Positions 34,410 through 40,868 of a stretch of DNA of 64,000 bases are shown piece after piece. The position numbers were made by a program, and so were the translations under genes. The stretch is from Bradyrhizobium sp. LTSP849 (GTDB lineage: Bacteria; Pseudomonadota; Alphaproteobacteria; Rhizobiales; Xanthobacteraceae), in NCBI RefSeq assembly GCF_000938255.1, contig NZ_JYMR01000011.1, positions 62,001 to 126,000 on the forward strand. The letters are read 5' to 3'. The notes beneath the pieces were generated by a model. It saw only the letters and a list, made by a program, of their open reading frames with translations, ran no database searches and was not told the origin of the DNA. Positions within the stretch are counted from its first letter, which is position 1; every line of letters begins with the position of its first letter.

Positions 34410-35956
34410 AAGCGTCCTCCTGCTTCCAGCAGCGGACTTTGCGGCACAGCGTGGGCTCTGATCCAGTCGTCCAGAGCGGCAATTTCGTCGGCAGATAGTC
34501 GCAGGCCGAGCTTGGAGCGGCGCCAGACGATGTCCTCGGCGGTCACCGCCCATTCGTTGGTCATGAGATAGCGGACCTCGCGTTCGGTCAGTGTCGCACC
34601 AAAAGCCTGACCGAGATCGGAGGCCGATTTTGCATCGCCGAGCAGCTTGATGGCGCGGGTGCCATAGGCCCGCGCAAGCCGCCGCGCATGCTCATGGCTG
34701 AGGAAGGGGTAGCCGCGCTGGAGCTCGCCGATCAGGCCGTCGACCGCCGACACATCCATGTCGCCGCCGGGCAGCGGCCATTTGCCGGTCCAGCCCTCGC
34801 GCGCTTTCGCACTGCGAAGATAGGGCGCGAGCCGCTCCAGTGCCTCTTCGGCGAGGCGGCGATAGGTCGTGATCTTGCCGCCATAGATTGACAGCAGCGG
34901 CGAGCCGCCGGGCGTGTCGAGCTCGAACACGTAGTCGCGGGTGGCGGCCTTGGCTTCGCTGGCGCCGTCGTCATAGAGCGGACGCACGCCGGAATAGGTC
35001 CAGACCACGTCCTCAGGCGTCACCGGCTTGGCCAGATATTCGCTCGCAGCCGCGCAGAGATATTGGATCTCCTCCACTGTGGCCTTCACCTTGGAGGGAT
35101 CGCCGTCATAGTCGCGGTCAGTGGTGCCGATCAGCGTGAAGTCGTCCTGGTAGGGAATGACGAAGATGATGCGGCCATCGGCGTTCTGGAACATGTAGGC
35201 GCGGTCGTGGTCGTAGAGTTTTTTCACGACGATGTGCGAGCCCTGCACCAGCCGCACTTTTGCCTTGGCATTGACGCCAGCGCCACGGCCGAGCACGTCC
35301 TCGACCCAGGGGCCGCCGGCATTGACCAGCGCGCGGGCTTGGATCTGCGAGCGCGCGCCGGTCAGCGTGTCGACCATGCCCACGGTCCAGATGCCGTCGG
35401 CCTGACGGATCTCGGTGGCGCGGGTGCGGGTGCGGATCTCGGCGCCCTTGTCGGCGGCGTCGCGCGCGTTGAGCACGACGAGGCGGGCGTCATCGACGAA
35501 GCAGTCGGAATATTCGAATGCGCGGGTGTAGCGATTCGGGATCAGCGGACGGCCGACCTCGTCGCGCCGGAGATCGACCGAGCGCGTTGCCGGCAACAGA
35601 TGCCGGCCGCCGATATGGTCGTAAAGGAAGAGACCGAGGCGCAAGAGCCAGGCCGGGCGCAGGCCGGCGTGATGCGGCAAGACGAAACGCAGGGGGCGGA
35701 TGATGTGGGGGGCGATGCCCCAGAGGATCTCGCGCTCGATCAGCGCCTCGCGGACCAGCCGGAACTCGTAATATTCGAGATAGCGCAGGCCGCCATGGAC
35801 CAGCTTGGTCGACCAGGACGACGTCCCGCTCGCCAGATCGTTCATTTCGCACAGGAAAACCGTGTTGCCCCGGCCCACCGCATCGCGCGCGATGCCGCAG
35901 CCGTTAACACCGCCTCCAATGATGGCGAGGTCGAAAATACGCTCCAACAGACGCAT
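34406..35956 (-). CDS. glpD: Glycerol-3-phosphate dehydrogenase
   Basis: A 516-residue FAD enzyme that oxidises glycerol-3-phosphate to dihydroxyacetone phosphate and feeds electrons to quinone at the inner membrane. The FAD-binding start DLAIIGGGVNGCGIARDA (about 9-26), ASGTSSWSTKLVHGGLRYLE and SIYGGKITTYRRLAEE are diagnostic. It leads the glycerol uptake operon, with a candidate GlpR operator upstream. No glycerol kinase gene is in the window. Confidence 0.95.
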   Translation of the reverse strand: MRLLERIFDLAIIGGGVNGCGIARDAVGRGNTVFLCEMNDLASGTSSWSTKLVHGGLRYLEYYEFRLVREALIEREILWGIAPHIIRPLRFVLPHHAGLRPAWLLRLGLFLYDHIGGRHLLPATRSVDLRRDEVGRPLIPNRYTRAFEYSDCFVDDARLVVLNARDAADKGAEIRTRTRATEIRQADGIWTVGMVDTLTGARSQIQARALVNAGGPWVEDVLGRGAGVNAKAKVRLVQGSHIVVKKLYDHDRAYMFQNADGRIIFVIPYQDDFTLIGTTDRDYDGDPSKVKATVEEIQYLCAAASEYLAKPVTPEDVVWTYSGVRPLYDDGASEAKAATRDYVFELDTPGGSPLLSIYGGKITTYRRLAEEALERLAPYLRSAKAREGWTGKWPLPGGDMDVSAVDGLIGELQRGYPFLSHEHARRLARAYGTRAIKLLGDAKSASDLGQAFGATLTEREVRYLMTNEWAVTAEDIVWRRSKLGLRLSADEIAALDDWIRAHAVPQSPLLEAGGRL

Positions 35957-35989
35957 CCCCCGGCGACCGCCCGTTCAATCGAGCGGTTA

Positions 35990-36026
35990 CTTTCGTTTTT
36001 GATTAGATCACACCAAAAAACGAAAG
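35990..36026. promoter_or_regulatory. Candidate GlpR operator of the glp operon
   Basis: Inverted 11-bp arms CTTTCGTTTTT (35990-36000) and AAAAACGAAAG (36016-36026), with more GAAAG half-sites (36033, 36053) beyond. TTTCG/CGAAA half-sites are typical of DeoR-family operators. It starts 34 bp upstream of glpD. The palindrome is seen; GlpR binding is inferred. Confidence 0.6.
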
Positions 36027-36133
36027 CAAGATGAAAGAGAGGCGAAGGGAAGCGAAAGCGGAACTTTTTAGCAGGCAATCCGCCGCCGAAGCGGGCAGTT
36101 CAGACGGCGCTATGAGCAGCAATATTACTCTTG

Positions 36134-36171
36134 AATAGTCATGCTCCAACAAATTATAGTCATAATAGTCA
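36134..36171. promoter_or_regulatory. Three ATAGTCA direct repeats at the toxin-antitoxin promoter
   Basis: Copies of (A/T)ATAGTCA at 36134, 36155 and 36164, in an AT-rich stretch just upstream of the antitoxin start at 36189. Direct repeats here suit autoregulation by the antitoxin. An in-frame ATG at 36141 lies inside this array and is therefore unlikely to be used. Confidence 0.5.
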
Positions 36172-36188
36172 AACTGGTTCGTATTGCC

Positions 36189-36473
36189 ATGACCGAACGC
36201 AGCACAGCAACCGATCCGCTTGCGACTGACGACACCTGGACGCTTGCCAACGCCAAGGCACGATTGTCTGAGGTGATCGAGCGTGCCCAATCGGGCCCCC
36301 AGATCATCACCCGTCACGGCAAGCCCAATGCCGTGGTCGTTTCCGCCGAGGAATGGGAGCGAAAGACCGCGCGCAAAGGCACGCTGGCGGAATTCCTGTT
36401 GGCTTCGCCGCTGCGCGGCGCCGACCTTGAGCTTGAACGCCTGCACGACGCGCCACGCGACGAGACGCCGTGA
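36189..36473 (+). CDS. Phd/YefM-type antitoxin
   Basis: A 94-residue antitoxin with the compact Phd/YefM DNA-binding fold (TWTLANAKARLSEVIERAQS, then ITRHGKPNAVVVSAEEWE) and a flexible acidic C-terminal tail that would neutralise the toxin. It overlaps the toxin gene by 4 bases (GTGA), giving translational coupling. Three direct repeats lie upstream. It sits on the opposite strand inside the glycerol gene cluster. Confidence 0.85.
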   Translation: MTERSTATDPLATDDTWTLANAKARLSEVIERAQSGPQIITRHGKPNAVVVSAEEWERKTARKGTLAEFLLASPLRGADLELERLHDAPRDETP

Positions 36474-36895
36474 ACCTGCTGCTCGACACCAACGTACTGT
36501 CGGAGGTTCGCCGGCCGGCCCCCTCGCCGAAAGTCCTGGCGTGGCTTGATGCGATCGATGAGGATCGTGCGTTCATCAGCGTTGCCTCGATCGCCGAGCT
36601 TCGCCGCGGCATCGCATTGCTGGAGGACGGCCGTCGACGCGCCGCACTGGCCGATTGGCTCGCTCATGATTTGCCGACACGCTTTGCCGAGCGCATCCTG
36701 CCGATCGACCACACGGTGGCCGAACGCTGGGGCGATCTGATGGCGCAGAGCCGCCGCAGCGGCGTTGCCCTGTCCGTCATGGATGGCTTCTTTGCCGCGA
36801 CCGCGCTCGCAAACAACCTCACGCTCGTCACGCGCAATGTGAAGGATTTTGCCGCGTTCGGCGTGACGCTGCTCAACCCGTGGGACGACGCATAG
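36470..36895 (+). CDS. PIN-domain toxin (VapC-like ribonuclease)
   Basis: A 141-residue PIN-domain nuclease. Candidate metal-binding acidic residues are Asp6 (LLDTNVLSE), Glu43 (IAELRRG), Asp105 (SVMDGFFAATA) and Asp126 (TRNVKDFAAF). Such toxins cut tRNA or mRNA when the antitoxin is lost. The start is a GTG within the antitoxin stop. The stop codon lies only four bases from the 3' end of the convergent glpR gene, so the two transcripts probably overlap. Confidence 0.88.
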   Translation: MNLLLDTNVLSEVRRPAPSPKVLAWLDAIDEDRAFISVASIAELRRGIALLEDGRRRAALADWLAHDLPTRFAERILPIDHTVAERWGDLMAQSRRSGVALSVMDGFFAATALANNLTLVTRNVKDFAAFGVTLLNPWDDA

Positions 36896-36899
36896 GCCC

Positions 36900-37745
36900 C
36901 TATCTCAGCCGCACCACGGGCGACGGTTCGGGCGCCGTATCCTGCGCATCGGCCTGGGCATCGTCGATCTCCGCCCCCTTCGGCATCGCCTCGACCACCT
37001 CGATGCCCTTGCTGTGGCAGATGGTGGCGAGGCGCTCGGGCAGCTCCTGGTCGGTGACGAAGGTCTGGATCTGGCTGATATGGGCGATGCGGACCGGCGC
37101 GCTGCGCCGAAGCTTGGTGGAATCGGCGACCAGCATGACGGTGCGGGCATTGGCGATGATGGCCTGCGCCACCTGCACCTCGCGATAGTCGAAGTCGAGC
37201 AGCGCGCCCTCCTCGTCGATCGCGGACGCACCGATGATGGCATAGTCGACCTTGAACTGGCCGATCAGCTGCGTCGCGGTCGAGCCGACCACGGCGCCGT
37301 CGGCGCGCCGCACCGTGCCGCCGGCGACCACCACCTCGATGCGGGGATGGCGGTAGAGCAGCATGGCGACGTTGAGATTGTTGGTGATGACGAGCAGGTC
37401 CTCGTGCGAGGTCAGCGCGCTTGCGACCTCCTCCGTCGTCGTGCCGATGTTGATGAAGAGCGAGCAACCGTTCGGAATCAGCGATGCGGCCGCAGCCCCA
37501 ATCGCCTTCTTCTCATCGGCCGCAACGAAGCGCCGCGCTTCATAAGCGAGATTTTCCACGCCCGAGGCGATGATGGCGCCGCCGTGGATGCGGGTCAGCG
37601 ACCGGCGCTCGCAGAGATCGTTGAGATCCTTGCGGATGGTCTGTGCCGAGACTTCGAACCGGCGCGCCAGCTCCTCGACCATGACGCGGCCCGAGGCGCG
37701 CGCGATGTTGAGGATTTCGGCTTGGCGATGGGTCAGTCCGGTCAC
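36900..37745 (-). CDS. glpR: DeoR-family repressor of the glycerol operon
   Basis: A 281-residue DeoR-type regulator: winged helix at about 4-60 (RQAEILNIARASGRVMVEEL then VSAQTIRKDLNDLCERR) and the sugar-phosphate isomerase-like effector domain (INIGTTTEEVASALTSH, VGSTATQLIGQFKVDYAIIG). Glycerol-3-phosphate is the usual inducer of GlpR (family knowledge). The GTG at 37745 has GAGG eight bases upstream and gives a normal family N-terminus; an ATG at 37817 would add 24 atypical residues. It is separated from glpD by the toxin-antitoxin pair. Confidence 0.85.
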   Translation of the reverse strand: MTGLTHRQAEILNIARASGRVMVEELARRFEVSAQTIRKDLNDLCERRSLTRIHGGAIIASGVENLAYEARRFVAADEKKAIGAAAASLIPNGCSLFINIGTTTEEVASALTSHEDLLVITNNLNVAMLLYRHPRIEVVVAGGTVRRADGAVVGSTATQLIGQFKVDYAIIGASAIDEEGALLDFDYREVQVAQAIIANARTVMLVADSTKLRRSAPVRIAHISQIQTFVTDQELPERLATICHSKGIEVVEAMPKGAEIDDAQADAQDTAPEPSPVVRLR

Positions 37746-37847
37746 GGCAATGGCCTCAAATGAGAACGATGCATGGTGCGGCGGTTCGCGCCTTCGGTCA
37801 ATGCGTGCGCGGATCACGGTTAACGGATGAGCTCACCACGCCATTTC

Positions 37848-38534
37848 TTACCAAGTCATGGCGGTAGCGAGACGCGCCAGCAGCTCCGGATCGTCGAAGG
37901 CGCTTGCCGTCGCGACCGCGCCGGCGCCGACAAGGTCAGCATGGCTGAGGCTGGTCCGGATCCCGATGGTCGGAATGCCCGCCGCCGCGGCGGATTGCAC
38001 GCCGGAGCGTGAATCCTCGAACGCAATCGAGGCTGCCGCGCTCGCACCGACGAAGCGCAGCCCCTCCTGATAGGGCAGCGGATGCGGCTTGCCATGCGGC
38101 AGTTCGTCACCGATCACGAGCGCCTTGAAGCGATGCGAGATGCCGAGGCCGGACAACAGAAGCTCAGCGTTCAGGCGTGGTGCGTTTGTCACCGCGACCA
38201 TGGGAATGCCAGCGGCGTCCGCCCGGTCGAGCAGCGCCATCAAGCCCGGCAACGGCTCGATCTGCCCAACGACCAGCGACCGGAAAACCTCTTCCTTCTC
38301 GCCGAGGATCGCGGCGCGCTGGTCCAACGCTTCATCGGGCAGAAAGCGCTCGCCGATCGACGCATTGGAGAAGCCCTGCAGCTCCTTCGAGAAGCGCGCG
38401 TGATCGAAGGCATGGCCGCGAGGACCGAGTACCTGGTTAAACGCCTTCAGATGCAACGGGTCGGTGTTGGCGAGCGTGCCGTCAATGTCGAACAGCAACG
38501 CCCTGCTCATCTCCTTGCCGATCGCCCCGATCAT
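37848..38534 (-). CDS. HAD-family phosphatase
   Basis: A 228-residue HAD hydrolase of the beta-phosphoglucomutase/phosphatase branch. Motif I is FDIDGTLANTDP, motif II AVTNAP, motif III GKPHPLPYQEGLR and motif IV FEDSRSG. It removes phosphate from a small metabolite, perhaps a sugar or glycerol phosphate. It lies upstream of glpR on the same strand, 102 bp away. A link to glycerol is context only. The ATG at 38534 has a GGAAA upstream; MSRALLFDIDG at 38510 is an alternative start. Confidence 0.85.
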   Translation of the reverse strand: MIGAIGKEMSRALLFDIDGTLANTDPLHLKAFNQVLGPRGHAFDHARFSKELQGFSNASIGERFLPDEALDQRAAILGEKEEVFRSLVVGQIEPLPGLMALLDRADAAGIPMVAVTNAPRLNAELLLSGLGISHRFKALVIGDELPHGKPHPLPYQEGLRFVGASAAASIAFEDSRSGVQSAAAAGIPTIGIRTSLSHADLVGAGAVATASAFDDPELLARLATAMTW

Positions 38535-38688
38535 GTCCGTACTTTCCCGAATGCACAACGCATCGATGCGAAAGACGTATCAATAGCGTCTCGATCGCGC
38601 AATGACGCAAGCGCATGATGATCACGCGACACTCGACAAAGCCGCGCGCGGCTGCAACACTCCATCCAAGATCAAAAAGGAGGAAACC

Positions 38689-39156
38689 ATGACGATCAAC
38701 CGGCGCGACCTTGCTCTCTCGACTCTTGCCGTCTCGACTCTTGCCGTCTCGGCGCTTGCGCTCACAACGCCTGCGCTGGCAACCTCGGCGGACGAAGAAG
38801 CCGTGGCGAAAAAGGTCGAGGCCTTCCGCCTCGCCCAGATCGCCTCCGATCCCAAGGCGCTCGGTGCGCTGTGCTGGGACGATCTGAGCTACAGCCATTC
38901 CAACGGCAAGGTCGAAGACAAGGCGACCTTCGTCACCAACGCCACCGACGGCAAATCAAAATTCCTGTCGATCGAGTATCAGGACCCGACCATCAAGGTC
39001 ATCGGCCCCGCCGCGATCGTGCGCTTCCACTGGGTGGCGGAACAGGAAATGGTGGCCGATGGGAAAAAAGTGCCGACCAATCTTCACATCCTGATGAACT
39101 GGCAGAAGCAGGGCGACGACTGGAAGCTGCTGTCGAGGGCCGCGACGAAATTGTGA
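38689..39156 (+). CDS. Exported SnoaL-like protein (duplicated gene, copy 1)
   Basis: A 155-residue protein with a perfect AAGGAGG ribosome-binding site before the ATG. It begins with a signal peptide (NRRDLAL then STLAVSTLAVSALALTTPALA) that contains an exact 15-bp tandem duplication in the DNA; the paired arginines may make it a Tat signal. The mature part is a SnoaL/DUF4440-like fold (CWDDLSYSHSNGKVEDKATF). A second copy without signal peptide follows at 39476. Function unknown. Confidence 0.75.
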   Translation: MTINRRDLALSTLAVSTLAVSALALTTPALATSADEEAVAKKVEAFRLAQIASDPKALGALCWDDLSYSHSNGKVEDKATFVTNATDGKSKFLSIEYQDPTIKVIGPAAIVRFHWVAEQEMVADGKKVPTNLHILMNWQKQGDDWKLLSRAATKL

Positions 39157-39166
39157 TGCGTTCTTG

Positions 39167-39314
39167 CCCTCTCCCTGTGGGAGAGGGTGGCTCGTCGCGC
39201 AGCGGCGAGACGGGTGAGGGGTATCTCTCCGCGAGAACCCCATTTAATTCTGAATTCGCGGACAGAACCCCTCATCCGGCGCTTCGCGCCACCTTCTCCC
39301 ACAAGGGGAGAAGG
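39167..39314. repeat. Intergenic inverted-repeat element, family D (copy 1)
   Basis: A 148-bp element that begins CCCTCTCCCTGTGGGAGAGG (a hairpin) and ends CTCCCACAAGGGGAGAAGG (another hairpin), with a middle section GCAGCGGCGAGACGGGTGAG. A second copy follows the duplicated gene at 39884-40031. Together with 39315-39475 it fills the 319-bp gap; the latter part resembles the sequence upstream of the first gene and is part of the duplication. Confidence 0.85.
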
Positions 39315-39475
39315 AAAGTGCAGCAGCAACAAGGACTGCAAAAAATTCCGACCACGCTTTGGCGTCAGAAATCGCGCGGCCTGGCGCAATGCAGCGTATT
39401 GCGACGACGATTGCGACCTGACGCTCGACACAATCAAGTGCGGCTGCAACAGACGCAAGATCAAGGACGGAGGAT

Positions 39476-39871
39476 ATGATGACACTGAATCGCGACCATG
39501 CTGCCACGACGGACCACGAGGCGGTGGCAAAGAACGTCGAGGCATTTCGCCTCGCCCAGATCGCGGCCGATCCGAAGGCGCTCGGCGCGCTGTGCGCGGA
39601 CGATTTGAGCTACAGCCATTCCAGCGGCTTCCTCGAGGACAAGGCTGCCTTCGTCGCCAACGCCACCGACGGCAAAACGCAATTCCTGTCGATCGCGTAC
39701 AAGGATCCGACCATCAAGATCATTGGTCCCGCCGCGATCGTGCGCTTCCACTGGACAGCCGAGATGATGGCCGACGGGAAGAAAGTGGCAAACAGCCTTC
39801 ACATCCTGATGAACTGGCTGAAGCAAGGCGACGAGTGGAAGTTGTTGTCGCGCTCCGCGACCAAGTTGTGA
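39476..39871 (+). CDS. SnoaL-like protein without signal peptide (duplicated gene, copy 2)
   Basis: A 131-residue paralogue of the protein at 38689, aligning closely along its mature part (KNVEAFRLAQIAADPKALGA, HSSGFLEDKAAFVANATDGK, ILMNWLKQGDEWKLLSRSAT) but starting with a short MMTLNRDHAATTDHEA instead of a signal peptide. It should therefore stay in the cytoplasm. GGAGG lies just upstream. The upstream DNA also matches that of copy 1 (GCGGCTGCAACA then CAAGATCAA), so a whole gene unit was copied. Confidence 0.75.
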   Translation: MMTLNRDHAATTDHEAVAKNVEAFRLAQIAADPKALGALCADDLSYSHSSGFLEDKAAFVANATDGKTQFLSIAYKDPTIKIIGPAAIVRFHWTAEMMADGKKVANSLHILMNWLKQGDEWKLLSRSATKL

Positions 39872-39883
39872 TTGCGATTCTTT

Positions 39884-40031
39884 CCCTCTCCCCCTGTGGG
39901 AGAGGGTGGATCGCCGCGTCGCGGCGAGACGGGTGAGGGGTATGCTTCCGCGAGCAACTCTCTCGCTTCCGAATGCGCCGATAGAACCCCTCATCCGGCG
40001 CTTCGCGCCACCTTCTCCCACAAGGAGAAGG
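39884..40031. repeat. Intergenic inverted-repeat element, family D (copy 2)
   Basis: Same layout as copy 1: CCCTCTCCCCCTGTGGG at the left, CTTCTCCCACAAGGAGAAGG at the right, 12 bp after the paralogue's stop codon. Its position relative to the gene is the same as in copy 1. Confidence 0.85.
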
Positions 40032-40039
40032 AAAAAGGC

Positions 40040-40231
40040 TTACGCCGCTTCCTTCACATCCCCGTTAACCAGCTTACGTGCGGCGCGTTCGGCTTCGCGT
40101 GCGTTGCGGAAGAGCTGGCCTTCGAGGCGGTTGAAGCGGTGGGATGAGGCGAAGAAGCAGTAGCCTCCCTGGCTGCGAACGACGATACCCGCAGTCTGCG
40201 AATTAACTTCGATGATGTAGCTGTCCGGCAT
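40040..40231 (-). CDS. 63-residue hypothetical protein
   Basis: A small soluble protein with a strand-rich start (SYIIEVNSQTAGIVVRSQGG) and a helical, basic C-terminal half (AREAERAARKLVNG). No family was recognised. Proteins of this size and pattern recur in Bradyrhizobium, but that statement is from memory. The ATG at 40231 has GAGGA further upstream. The gap 40232-40450 contains a GCCCAAAGG/CCTTGGGC hairpin near 40273-40291 and no gene. Confidence 0.5.
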   Translation of the reverse strand: MPDSYIIEVNSQTAGIVVRSQGGYCFFASSHRFNRLEGQLFRNAREAERAARKLVNGDVKEAA

Positions 40232-40450
40232 GGCCCGTTGATTCCTCAGTGCGGGCAAATAACCAGATCTCTGCCCAAAGGTTCCTTGGGCAAATCAGCC
40301 GGTTTCCACCCCGAATCGACGCGTCATTGAGTACGCCGGGACCTCATCCATTTTATGACTTGTTCTTGGCAAAGCCGCGACGCGTTGGCTCAGTCGCGCC
40401 GCGTTTGGCCGATGCTGGATGTCTTCGTGAGGGCGCAATGTCGCGCGCGG

Positions 40451-40861
40451 TTACGTCGCAATCGGCGTATCGGTGCGGCTGATCGGCTGCGGGCGGCCGT
40501 GATCGTCGATCGAGACGTAAGTGAAATTGCCGTCGGTGACGAGGAACGGATGCTCCTCCCTGCGTCGCAGCGCCCAGGCTTCCAGATGCACAGTCATGGA
40601 TGTGCGACCGACACGCACGAGGTTGGCATGGACGGAGACGAGATCGCCGACATAGACCGCTTTACGGAAATTCATCGCCTCGATCGCGACCGTCACCGTG
40701 CGCGACTTCGCGATCTTTGATGCGAACACACCGCCGCCGACGTCCATCTGGCTGAGCAGCCAGCCGCCGAAGATATCGCCATTCGCATTGGTGTCGGCGG
40801 GCATCGCCAGCGTGCGGATGCAGAGATCGCCACTCGGCTCGGTGTCGGCCTTTTCGGTCAT
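40451..40861 (-). CDS. Hotdog-fold acyl-CoA thioesterase (YciA-like)
   Basis: A 136-residue hotdog thioesterase. The active-site phrase PADTNANGDIFGGWLLSQMD (about 22-41) with its conserved Asp/Asn fits the YciA/BACH group, which hydrolyses acyl-CoAs to free acid and CoA. It lies 7 bp after the hydratase/dehydrogenase gene, as the last gene of the beta-oxidation operon, where it could relieve CoA trapping. Confidence 0.88.
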   Translation of the reverse strand: MTEKADTEPSGDLCIRTLAMPADTNANGDIFGGWLLSQMDVGGGVFASKIAKSRTVTVAIEAMNFRKAVYVGDLVSVHANLVRVGRTSMTVHLEAWALRRREEHPFLVTDGNFTYVSIDDHGRPQPISRTDTPIAT

Positions 40862-40868
40862 ATGCCTC

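Noticed and set aside
36141..36188. Earlier ATG for the antitoxin
   Set aside because: It lies inside the direct-repeat array and gives a hydrophobic leader unlike the family.
39167..40031. CRISPR-like pattern from two repeated segments
   Set aside because: Only two long copies, each tied to a duplicated gene; no short repeat-spacer series.
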